DNA from: Ipomoea triloba
Taxonomy: Eukaryota; Streptophyta; Magnoliopsida; Solanales; Convolvulaceae
DNA length: 64,000 nucleotides
Reading direction: 5' to 3'
Assembly (NCBI RefSeq): GCF_003576645.1
Contig: NC_044930.1
Span: 16,132,620-16,196,619, forward strand
The notes under the pieces are model-generated. The model was not told where the DNA came from. It saw only the letters and a list, made by a program, of their open reading frames with translations, and did not search any database. Within the stretch, counting starts at the first letter, position 1. Each line of letters starts with the position of its first letter. Shown here piece by piece: positions 22,495 to 33,515 of the stretch. The translations under genes were made by a program, and so were the position numbers.

Positions 22495-22850
22495 AATGTT
22501 AATTTAGATTTATAGGTGACAATTTATTTAGTCTTTTTTTAAAAACATCTTTTGGCCCTAATATTATTGTGACATGACCATTTTTGTCATTTATCAACAA
22601 AACAGTTTAAATGGGTATTCAATTGTGAATTGTTTCAAAAAGATAAACATAAAAATATAAAGGATCAACGCACTTTGTATTAAAAAGATCGAAATGTCTT
22701 TGTATTTAACGGCATTTCGACAATTTTGTTGATATAGGACAAAAAATGATTATGTCACATTAATACTAGGACTAAAAATGATGTTTTGATTTTAAAAAAA
22801 AAAACTGAAAGTGGACTGTCCCTTATAAATCTTGGACAAAAAATAAATTC
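22495..22850. repeat. Fold-back MITE
   Basis: Inverted arms: AACATCTTTTGGCCCTAATATTATTGTGACATGACCATTTTTGTC (22543-22590) against GACAAAAAATGATTATGTCACATTAATACTAGG...ATGATGTT (22737-22785), extended outward by GATTTATAGGTGACA and its inverse near 22820-22845. The interior of ~150 bp is itself partly symmetrical. Confidence 0.65.
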
Positions 22851-23164
22851 ACTAAAATAATAAAATATAAAGTTTGAAGTCTAACTAGATGTGGTTCATG
22901 AAAACGATGTAAAATCTAATTATGAAAAATTTATATTATTATTGTAATAAATGTTGAGATTATGTTACTTGTACATTTGACATTGTAATTGTTAATTGAT
23001 TCATGATGAGATTGTCAATTTATAAATTTTTAAACAATAATGTTCAATTCTACTGAAATTTGTGTACTAAATCATATACTATTCGATATTTTGTTTTGAA
23101 GCATTATACTATTCGATATAATTAACTTGTTATTAAAATCATTTATTTTAGTTATAGTGAATAA
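22851..23164. other. AT-rich intergenic DNA
   Basis: Nothing recognised. Confidence 0.5.
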
Positions 23165-23702
23165 TAGGGAATATACTAGTATGACTAGGCGTATCTCTAC
23201 GGGATTGGTCGTATCTCGCCATTTTCGATCACTACTTACTTTACCTCTTGACCTAAAAATTCTTGTCTTCAATGCACACCCAATTAATCCTCTTGTATAT
23301 TTATGCTAGATCGACCACTTCCGACCAGACCCAGTTGCGAAGCCCTTTAGTTTAACCAGTTGCTGAGTCTCTCTCCCCATAATTGCCTCAAAGGCACTCA
23401 CTCCCTAAGTGATTAGTCATCATATCACGTCTCGTCACATCCCATTAGCTTTTCAGCCCTCATTAGACACTTGGCACACCCTTATGACTGTCAAACCGAC
23501 ATCCCCTCACCTATAAAAGGCACAATAATTACTAGTAAGAGGAACTTTTGACCATTTTCATACTCTCGGACACCTCGCGACCACATCACCCACAAATACG
23601 GGCTCATCTTCCATGAGAGGACAATACCACAGTCACCCGATCTATATTGAAAGGAATACTAAAATCTCTCATACGGCCTAATGTCCGAGTATTTGTTACA
23701 TC
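23165..23702 (+). repeat. Solo-LTR-like block
   Basis: A ~540-bp island of markedly higher GC content with no coding frame. It contains a good TATA box in context (CACCTATAAAAGGCACA, ~23508-23524), then CTCTCGGACACCTCGCGACC and an end near TTGTTACA. This layout is typical of a Ty3/gypsy LTR. No internal retroelement DNA flanks it, so a solo LTR or relic is inferred; I could not define matching termini. Confidence 0.45.
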
Positions 23703-23779
23703 AGTGAATAAATAAATAGATAAATAAATAAGACATGTAATGAATTGTATGAAACAGTACAACATTTAATTGGTACATA

Positions 23780-25272
23780 ATATTTTATAGAAATACCAAT
23801 TTACATGTCTAAAATATAAATTCCTATATTCAAAAAAAAAATCCCAAATTATGATGTCTTTATTAGATTTTGACAATATTTGCTCAAATGCATTCAAATA
23901 TTTTGGTATAACTTATCTATTCAGATCATGCATTGAGATATAGTTACACAATTCACTCATACAATTAAAAATTAGCTTATGAAATATATACTTGTGTAAT
24001 ATTTATATTGTTAAGATTTGTCCACAATCAATCAATAATATCGTAAACAATCAAGTATATTATTTTAGTATCATGTACTACATTTTATACAAATACCCAT
24101 TTACATATCTAAAATATAAATTCCTCTTTTTCAAAATAATCTCAAATTTTAATGTCTTTATGAGATTTTGGCGAGATTTGCTCAATGCATTCAAATATTT
24201 TGGTAAAACTTATCTATTTAGATCATGCATTGAGATATAGCTATACAGTTCATTCATACAATTACAAATTAACTTATGAAATATATACTTGTGTCATTTT
24301 TATATTGATAAGATTTTACTACAATCAATCAATAATACTGTATACAATCATGTATATTTTTTATTATATTTGAATGTCTTTATGAGATTTTGATAATATT
24401 TGTTCAATACATTTAAATATTTTGATAAAACTTATCTATTTAGATCATCCATTGAGATATAGCTACACAATTCATTCATACAATTACAAATTAACTTATG
24501 AAATATATACTTGTGTCATTTTTATATTGTTAAGATTTTTCTACAATCCATCAATAATATCATATACAATCAAGTATATTATTTCTTATTTTATTGAATA
24601 CTATCAGTATCTTGTACTACATTTTATACAAATACTAATTTACATATATATAATATAAATTCCTGTTTTTCAAAAAAGAAAAAAAAAAACCCCAAATTTT
24701 AATGTCTTTATGAGATTTTGACGATATTTGCTCAATGCATTTAAATATTTTGGTATAACTTATATATTTAGATCATGCATTGAGATATAGCTGCAAAGTT
24801 CATTCATACAATTACAAATTAGCTTATGAATTATATACTTGTGTCATTTTTATGATGTTAAGATTTTTCTACAATCAATCAACAATATCATATACAATCA
24901 TGTATATGATTTCTTATTATATTGAATACTATCAGTATCTCGTACTACATTTTATACAAATACCAATTTACATATCTAAAGTATAAATTTCCATTTTTTT
25001 ATTTAAAAAAAAACCCCAAATTTTGATGTCTTTATGAGATTTTGTCAATATTTGCTCAGTACATTCAAATATTTTGGTATAACTTATCTATTTAGATCAA
25101 GCATTGAGATATAGCTACACAATTCATTCATACAATTACAAATTAGCTTAGGAAATATATACTTGTGTCATTTTTATATTGTTAAGATTTTTCTACAATC
25201 AATCAATAATATCGTATACAATCATGCATATGATTTCTTATTGTATTGAATACTATTAGTATCTTGTACTAT
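23780..25272. repeat. Tandem array of ~220-330-bp units
   Basis: Five head-to-tail units are each marked by ATGTCTTTATGAGATTTTG (near 23852, 24151, 24374, 24702 and 25027). They share GATCATGCATTGAGATATAGC, ACAATTCATTCATACAATTA and ATATACTTGTGTCATTTTTATATTG. The second unit is shortened by loss of its last ~100 bp. The array starts with the tail of another unit at ~23780. Short frames that recur in each unit are by-products. Confidence 0.85.
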
Positions 25273-25366
25273 CGATATTATATTGAAAAATAAATAAATA
25301 TATTATTCTTGAATTTTTTATTCACAAGGAGATATATTAGTTTTCTATTAAAAGTGAGTTGCAATT

Positions 25367-25862
25367 AGGGATATTTAATAACTAAACAAAATTAATCGAT
25401 ATACAAAATGCTTTAACCATTAACCAAACTAAAACTCTTATTTCCGAACTAATCAAACCAAATTTCTTTTTCCTGTTAATCGGTTGACTAAACAATTAAC
25501 TGTAATATTTTAGTCTAATTTTAAAAAATCATAAAATTTATAAATAAAAAATTTCTATCCATATTTTCACACAATAAAATAGTCATTACATCAATATATA
25601 AATAATAAAAATTAGTCTAATAGTATGATTTAAGTTTTATAAAAAATTAAAACATATATATATATATATACATACATAACTCAATTAATTCGATTGGTTA
25701 ATTCAATTAATTGTACTTTCAAACTAAATTAACCGTTAACTAAAATTCTTTAAAATCTTTAACTATTAACCGATCCGATAATGTTTCAATTAAAAAATAA
25801 TTAATCAAAATTTTTTATTTGATCAGTTAACAGTATTTTCAATGAAATGTGTACACCCCGAA
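25367..25862. repeat. Non-autonomous hAT-like element
   Basis: The block begins AGGGATATTTAATAACTAAAC and ends GTGTACACCCCGAA. TTGCAATT lies on both sides (25359-25366 and 25863-25870), an 8-bp duplication as made by hAT elements. Its interior is rich in GGTTAAT / ATTAACCG motifs like those at the start of the hAT copy at 60.7 kb (TAGGGGTGTGCAAAC), so it is probably a derivative of that family. The left end has diverged. Confidence 0.55.
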
Positions 25863-26570
25863 TTGCAATTATTTTCAAATCATAGATCACATTTTTATAC
25901 AATAATTTATTTGAGTTATATACTGATAATGTTTTGAACATTTTTTTGCATGACAATAGAAATAGTATTTCATCTGTCTCATTTTATCTGTTTTACTTAC
26001 TATTAATTAGTCAAATCGACTTTTTCTTTTTTTTTTTGTTTATTTTCTTTATTATTTTTTACTTATTTTTAAATTTGATTTTTGTGTCTAATAGTACTTT
26101 TTGTGTAGTTTCTAAATATATAAATTTTGTATACTAATAGTAAACTTAATATTATAAAAAATTAAATTAAAAATAACTTTAGTTAAGTCTCGTTAATTAA
26201 ACCATACACATAAAATGAGACAGAGAAAGTATTAAATAAATAAATACATAATCATATTTCAATTAGAATGTAGCATAGGTGCCTTTAGGGGGTTAGAAAA
26301 GTACGGCAAATTATACCATGCACCGTGGTGGACGTAGCATTGTGCACCAGGAATCAAAACGACGTCGTTTTTTCCATTAGCCAGTAAGTGGGCGTTATTT
26401 TGGGAATCACGTCCGTTTCCTCCGTTAACTTCCTAATATATATATATATATATAAACAGTGAATTTGAATTGTTTGTGTTTTGGCGGTTATGGCGATTTT
26501 CTTCTCCGATTTGTGAACTCACGAATAACAAATATATAGTCGTAGCTATTGGATTCTCAAGCATTAGGAT

Positions 26571-27433
26571 ATGCAAGGCGTCAATTCGCAGCAGGAGGTG
26601 GTTGCGACTGAAGAACTCGATGATCCGGTTGGATTGGCTATTTCAGGCGATGATCCGGTTGGATTGGCTCTTTCAGGCGATCGTAATCCAGGTTTTTTAT
26701 GTTTGATTTTGTGATTTTGTGATTTTGTTTGTGTTTTATGAAAATCATTGAATTCGTATGCTTTGATTCGTGTGTTTTGATTATTTGATACTGGTTTTAG
26801 GATTGTTTTATGATACAACTATGCGATTGGAAGGGTAGAAGATGAGTTTTCTGTATTTGTGTGGATATTATGTGTATTCTTTTAATGAACTGTGAGTATT
26901 TCAGGCAATGTTTCTGTGTATTCATTGTAGTTGTATGTAAAAACAGAGGGTGTATTGTGTTTTGTTTATCGAATGTCATTCTGGTGGATTTTTGTGTGTT
27001 TTTGTGAATATTTTGTGTATTCTTTGAATTCAATATGTGTATTGTGGTTAGAGAGTTTTGTGTATTCATGTTAGTTGTAATGTAAACACAAGGTGATGTG
27101 TGTTTTGTATTTTGGGGTTCCAATATTCTGTGTATTCTAGTTATACACTATGTGTATTGTAGGCATGTATTTTGTGTATTGACTGTAGGGGTACTTAAAC
27201 ACTGTGTTTTTGCAGCTGATCAGGACTTGTTAGGGGTGTCAGTGAGTTCTATTGATGAAGCATATGAGGTTTATAATGACTATGCTTTCAGGCTAGGTTT
27301 TAGTGTGAGGAGGGGTAAGCAAAGATATAGTGCTCGTACAAAACAATTGAAGATGAAGGAGTTTAATTGTTCAAAGTCTGGGTTTAAAAGGGTTTTAAGA
27401 AATGGAAGTTATTTAAAAGTTGATGTACGGACA
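26571..27433 (+). pseudogene. MULE transposase 5' fragment, copy 1
   Basis: Exon 1 (26571-26691) is open and acidic: MQGVNSQQEVVATEELDDP, followed by a short duplication of the DDPVGLA..SGD unit. A G|GTTTTT donor joins to exon 2 at 27216 (TTTGCAG acceptor), giving ADQDLLGVSVSSIDEAYEVYNDYAFRLG in one frame and then the start of the FAR1 zinc domain. The copy ends at 27433, where the next repeat begins. This copy has the best-preserved 5' coding sequence of the three. Confidence 0.75.
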
Positions 27434-27993
27434 ACTTACTATTAATTAGTCAATCGACTTTTTCTTTTTTTTTTGTTTATTTTCTTTTATTTTTTTACTT
27501 ATTTTTAAATTTGATTTTTGTGTCTAATAGTACTTTTTTTAGTTTCTAAATATATAAATTTTGTATACTAATAGTAAACTTAATATTATAAAAAATTAAA
27601 TTTAAAATAATTTAGTTAAGTCTCGTTAATTAAACCATACACATAAAATGAGACAGAGAAAGTATTAAATAAAAATACATAATCATATTTCAATTAGAAT
27701 GTAGCATAGGTGCCTTTAGGGGGTTAGAAAAGTACGGCAAATTATACCATGCACCGTGGTGGACGTAGCATTGTGCACCAGGAATCAAAACGACGTCGTT
27801 TTGTCCATTAGCAGTAAGTGGGCGTTATTTTGGGAATCACGTCCGTTTCCTCCGTTAACTTCCTAATATATATAAAAAAACAGTGAATTTGAATTGTTTG
27901 TGTTTTGGCGGTTATGGCGATCTTCTTCTCCGATTTGTGAACTCACGAATAACAAATATACAGTCGTAGCTCTTGGATTCTCAGCATTAGGAT

Positions 27994-29128
27994 ATGCAAG
28001 GCGTCAATTCGCAGCAGGAGTGGTTGCGACTGAAGAACTCGATGAATGCTTTTCGGGATGATCGGTTGGTATTGGCCTAGGCGATCGTAATCCAGGTTTT
28101 TTATGTTTGATTTTGTGATGTGATTTTGTTTGTGTTTATGAAAATCATTGAATTCGTATGCTTTGATTCGTGTGTTTTGATTATTTGATACTGGTTTTAG
28201 GATTGTTTTATGATACAACTATGCGATTGGAAGGGTAGAAGATGAGTTTTCTGTATTTGTGTGGATATTATGTGTATTCTTTTAATGAACTGTGAGTATT
28301 TCAGGCAATGTTTCTGTGTATTCATTGTAGTTGTATGTAAAACAGGGTGTATTGTGTTTTGTTTATCGAATGTCAGTCTGGTGGATTTTTGTGTGTTTTT
28401 GTGAATATTTTGTGTATTCTTTGAATTCAATATGTGTATTGTGGTCAGAGAGTTGTGTATTCATGTTAGTTGTAATGTAAACACAAGGTGATGTGTGTTT
28501 TGTATTTTGGTTTCCAATTTCTGTGTATTCTAGTTATACACTATGTGTATTGTAGGCATGTATTCTGTGTATTGACTGTAGGGTACTTAAACACTGTGTT
28601 TTTGCAGCTGATCAGGACTTGTTAGGGGTGTCAGTGAGTTCTATTGATGAAGCATATGAGGTTTATAATGATTATGCTTTCANNNNNNNNNNNNNNNNNN
28701 NNNNNNNGGCTAGGTTTTAGTGTGAGGAAGGGTAAGCAAAGATATAGTGTTGGTACAAAACAATTGAAGATGAAGGAGTTTAATTGTTCAAAGTCTGGGT
28801 TTAAAAGGATTTTAAGAAAGGGAAGTTATTTAAAAGTTGATGTACGGACAGGTTGTCGTGCATCTGTTCAATTTGATTTAGATGGGAATGGGATGTGGAC
28901 CGTGACAAAGCACCAGAAGCTTCATACATGAGTTTGTTCCAATGACCAAGAGTTATCTTCTACGGTCACATAGATTAGTGTCTAGAAATCATCTTTCCTA
29001 CCTAAAGGATTTGAAGAAGAGCGGTGTTTCTGTGGCTGATGGTTTACGATTTCTTAAAACACAATCAGGGGGGTCACCACTCGTTGGTTTTACAAGCAGG
29101 GATGCATATAACTCGCTGTGCACTGATG
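27994..29128 (+). pseudogene. MULE transposase 5' fragment, copy 2
   Basis: Same layout as copy 1, but with one base missing in exon 1 after CAGCAGGAG, a 25-N gap in exon 2 and a frame break at CTTCATACATGAG. It extends further into exon 2 (KSYLLRSHRLVSRNHLSYLKDLKKSG) before it is cut off by the third repeat. Confidence 0.75.
28683..28707. other. Assembly gap (25 N), probably spurious
   Basis: The flanking bases TATGCTTTCA and GGCTAGGTTT are contiguous in copy 1 (TATGCTTTCAGGCTAGG), so there is probably no missing sequence here. Confidence 0.9.
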
Positions 29129-29688
29129 ACTTACTATTAATTAGTCAACTCGACTTTTTCTTTTTTTTTTGTGTTATTTTCTTTATTTTTTTTACTTATT
29201 TTTAAATTTGATTTTTGTGTCTAATAGTACTTTTTTAGTTTCTAAATATATAAATTTTGTATACTAATAGTAAACTTAATATTATAAAAAATTAAATTTA
29301 AAATAACTTTAGTTAAGTCTCGTTAATTAAACCATACACATAAAATGAGACAGAGAAAGTATTAAATAAAAAATACATAATCATATTCAATTAGAATGTA
29401 GCATAGGTGCCTTTAGGGGTTAGAAAAGTACGGCAAATTATACCATGCACCGTGGTGGACGTAGCATTGTGCACCAGGAATCAAAACGACGTCGTTTTTC
29501 CATTAGCAGTAAGTGGGCGTTATTTTGGGAATCACGTCCGTTTCCTCCGTTAACTTCCTAATATATATAAAAAAACAGTGAATTTGAATTGTTTGTGTTT
29601 TGGCGGTTATGGCGATCTTCTTCTCCGATTTGTGAACTCACGAATAACAAATATACAGTCGTAGCTCTTGGATTCTCAGCATTAGGAT

Positions 29689-32600
29689 ATGCAAGGCGTC
29701 AATTCGCAGCAGGAGTGGTTGCGACTGAAGAACTCGATGAATGGCTATTCGGGATATGGATTGGTATTGGCCATAGGCGATCGTAATCCAGGTTTTTTAT
29801 GTTTGATTTTGTGATTGTGATTTTGTTTGTGTTTATGAAAATCATTGAATTCGTATGCTTTGATTCGTGTGTTTTGATTATTTGATACTGGTTTTAGGAT
29901 TGTTTTATGATACAACTATGCGATTGGAAGGGTAGAAGATGAGTTTTCTGTATTTGTGGGATATTATGTGTATTCTTTTAATGAACTGTGAGTATTTCAG
30001 GCAATGTTTCTGTGTATTCATTGTAGTTGTATGTAAAACAGGGGTGTATTGTGTTTTGTTTATCGAATGTCAGTCTGGTGGATTTTTGTGTGTTTTTGTG
30101 AATATTTTGTGTATTCTTTGAATTCAATATGTGTATTGTGGTCAGAGAGTTGTGTATTCATGTTAGTTGTAATGTAAACACAAGGTGATGTGTGTTTTGT
30201 ATTTTGGGTTTCCAATATTCTGTGTATTCTAGTTATACACTATGTGTATTGTAGGCATGTATTCTGTGTATTGACTGTAGGGGTACTTAAACACTGTGTT
30301 TTTGCAGCTGATCAGGACTTGTTAGGGGTGTCAGTGAGTTCTATTGATGAAGCATATGAGGTTTATAATGATATGCTTTCAGGCTAGGTTTTAGTGTGAG
30401 GAGGGGTAAGCAAAGATATAGTGCTGGTACAAAACAATTGAAGATGAAGGAGTTTAATTGTTCAAAGTCTGGGTTTAAAAGGGTTTTAAGAAATGGAAGT
30501 TATTTAAAAGTTGATGTACGGACAGGTTGTCGTGCATCTGTTCAATTTGATTTAGATGGGAATGGGATGTGGACTGTGACAAAGCACCAGAAGCTTCATA
30601 ATCATGAGTTTGTTCCAACGACCAAGAGTTATCTTCTACGGTCACATAGATCAGTGTCTAGAAATCATCTTTCCTACATAAAGGATTTGAAGAAGAGCGG
30701 TGTTTGTGTGGCTGATAGTTTACGGTTTCTTAAAACACAATCAGGGGGGTCACCACTCGTTGGTTTTACAAGCAGGGATGCATATAACTCGCTGTGCACT
30801 GATGTATTGAACAATTTGGATGGAACCGACTCAAACACATTAATTGAAATATTTAGACAAAGGCAGTCAAGTGAAAAGGATTTTTTCTTTGATTTCGAAG
30901 TGGATGATGAGTCAAGTTTGTGCAGCTTTTTTTGGAGAGATGGGAAAATGATGCGAGACTATGAATTGTTTGGAGATTTGTTAGTTCACGATACGACGTA
31001 TCGTACTAACAAATATGATATGATTTGTGGTCCATTCGTTGGTATGAACCATCACTGTATGAACGTCATGTTTGGATGTGGTTTTTTGTTGAACGAGAGG
31101 ATTGAGTCGTTCGTATGGTTGTTTAGGTCATTTTTAAGATCAATGAATGGGAAAAGTCCCCAAAGTATAATGACCGATCAATGCGCTGACATGGCTGCTG
31201 CTATTTCCCAAGTTTTTCCAACCTCAAGACATCGCCTATGTATATGGCATATCGGTGAGAATTCAAAGAAGCACATCAAGGGACTAAGAAATCAAAAAGA
31301 TTTTCTAGACATATTCAATTGTCTGTTGAAACATACTGATACGGAGGCAGAGTTTGAGCTTTATTGGACAAGGTATGCTTTCATTAAAAATTCTGTGTAT
31401 TGGTGATGGTATTTATGTTTATTTAGTTATAGTATTCTGTGTATTATATTTTTCCCAATTGCTTGCATTAGTATATAGAGTTGGCAATTCTCACCCAGAT
31501 TATGTGTATTCTCTTGATATATTCTGAGTATTGTAGTGTTAGAGTATGTTTATTCTATTGATTCTGTGCTTTCATTCCCATGCCTTCATATCTGATAATA
31601 CTCCCCTTATATTATGTGTATTCAATTGAATGATCCTGTGTATTTGTGTATGAGAGTCTGTGTATGCATTATAGTATATGAGTAGGTGTAGTTAATATAT
31701 ATGTTATGGTATTCCAGGATGGTCACAACATACAAATGCCATAATAATTCTTGGATTGAAAAGCTGTATCAATGTAGAGAAAAATGGTGCCCTGCATTTA
31801 ACAAAGATTATTTTTCTGGTGATATTTTATCTTCACAAAGGAGTGAAACCACAAATCACTCTATTTCTAGAAGGTTATCCAAGACTGCTGGGCTATGTGA
31901 TTTCTATAGCTCATTTGTTGGTGTTGTTTCGGAGTGGAGGAGTAGAGAGAACGGGGAAGATGTCCGGTGTTCCCAAGGTGTACCTACAATGGCTATGGAT
32001 CACATTAAGATTCTTTCACACGCTAGGGATATTTATACGATTGAGATATATTACTTGTTCGAAGAGCAGTTTTTGAAAGGGGCATCATGCTATCAAGAGT
32101 GTGTTCAATTTGAAGGTGGTGTGTATAAGTATCACATCTGGAGGCCGGAGGTTGATATTATTAGGCATGAAGTGATTTTTAACGTTAGAGAGTTAGATAT
32201 TTGGTGCAGTTGCAAGCTGTTCACTGAAACCGGGATCTTATGCTGTCACTGTTTACGCATTTTAAACGTGCATTGTGTGTCTGAAGTTCCAAATAAATAT
32301 ATTCTGAAGAGATGGACTAAAAGAGTTTTGGAAGACGAGAATGCTGGTATTATCCCCCCATCTCAGTGCTTTAATGTTCCCTCTTCTGTTTGGACTTTAG
32401 AGATCACTAGGAAATTTCAGAAGTTGGTTGTTTATTGCCAAGAAAACAGCGAAGCACGCAAAATTTTTGAGCAAGCAGCGTTAGATGCCAAGAGAAAAGT
32501 TGAACATGAGTATGGCCCTATTTTCTTCGAAGGTGAAGACTATGATGTGGAATCGTCGAGCGGTGTTATAAAGGATCCATCAAACAGGCGGTTGAAAGGG

Positions 32601-32826
32601 GTACGCAATAGGAGGGTGACTAGTGTGATTGAAAAAGAAATACAAGAGAGCAAGGGGTCGAAAGCAGCTTGCTCATATAGCTGCATCTAAAACAAAATCG
32701 GTGGGGCAGTCTCAAGTTGAAGATGCTATTTCTAATATTGCTGGTAATGGATACCTGGTGCATCCAATGTCTGGAGGTTCAACTTTTTGTCATTTTAGGT
32801 CAAATTCAAATCAAGAGGACAATTAG
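29689..32826 (+). CDS. MULE transposase, FAR1/FHY3-like (three exons, indels)
   Basis: Exons: 29689-29791, 30308-31372, 31718-32826. Transposase that would bind the element's ends and cut it out in the nucleus. Exon 2 has a FAR1-type DNA-binding zinc domain (Cys in FNCSKSG, Cys in TGCRAS, then HNHEF), a linker with GGSPLVGFTSRDAYN, and the MULE DDE domain (HDTTYRTNKYDM with first Asp; MTDQCADMAAAI with second Asp; RLCIWHIGEN). Exon 3 carries a SWIM zinc finger, CSCKLFTETGILCCHC. Splice sites follow GT-AG and keep frame at the exon 2/3 join. Single-base losses in exon 1, in exon 2 after VYND, and near 32660 (frame change to GRKQLAHIAAS) break the frame. The first two are absent from tandem copy 1, so they could be sequence errors. 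Related to FHY3/FAR1/FRS proteins, but its position inside inverted repeats marks it as a transposon gene. Confidence 0.85.
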
Positions 32827-33515
32827 AGTGTGTCTTAATGTTTGTTAGTTTTGTTTTTTCAAGACATGCAGTTGTACTTTTTATACACAAAACTATTACA
32901 AGTAATACACAGACTGTTTCCGCAAGATACACAGAATTATTTACCAAAACAACAGAAACCATTTGGTGTTATTTCTTTATATTGCACTCTGTAATACATA
33001 GAGTGATACTATGTAATACACAGAACAGTACTGCCGAATACACAGAATATGAATTGCATTCTGTAATATGTTTTTAGAGTTAGAAGACAGAGGTGGAAGC
33101 CAGGGTTTAACATTAGGGTTTAGCACCCAGTACTATGTATACAGATATATTGTTGAATACACAGAGTTGAAGTCAATAATACACAGAATATTACTATGTA
33201 ATACACCGAATATTATTATGTGTTTTGGTTTTAGGGGTTAAGGTTTAGTCTTAGAGGTATGGGTTACCATTAACTGAATACACAGAAGGACAGCATGTAA
33301 TACACATAATGTTACCGCGTAATACACAGAATATATAATTGAAGTCATTCTTGGAATAAGTTTTGTAATCAACAGAATAAACTTAATAGATATGGCACCC
33401 TATAATATAAGATGTGACAAAAAGCTTTTTTTCATTTCAGAGTTAGAGTAGTTTCCAAAATAAAGAACACATCTCAGATACTTTTTTCAATTTCAGTTTA
33501 CAGGAATCAACATCT
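32827..33515. other. Intergenic region between convergent MULE genes
   Basis: No gene. It contains a dense series of ATACACAGAAT-type motifs from ~32880 on, all inverted relative to those in the transposase introns. Both genes probably terminate transcription here. Confidence 0.7.

Larger units (their letters stand above)
25995..30804 (+). repeat. Three tandem copies of a MULE 5' segment plus its flank
   Basis: Copies start with ACTTACTATTAATTAGTCAA at 25995, 27434 and 29129. Each contains ~310 bp of DNA that lies outside the transposon, then the transposon's left end, exon 1, intron 1 and part of exon 2. Copy 1 stops in exon 2 after GATGTACGGA; copy 2 stops further on, after GCACTGATG; copy 3 continues into the whole element. 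Copies differ mainly by single-base indels in homopolymers. This is either a tandem duplication or unmerged assembly copies. Confidence 0.9.

Noticed and set aside
23780..25272. CRISPR-like regular repeats
   Set aside because: Units are ~300 bp, diverged along their length and lie in a plant genome. There is no short repeat/unique spacer pattern.
29689..32826. A domesticated FAR1/FRS transcription factor gene
   Set aside because: The gene lies within inverted termini and a 9-bp target duplication, next to a Ulp1 gene, and has frame breaks. A transposon gene is the simpler explanation.
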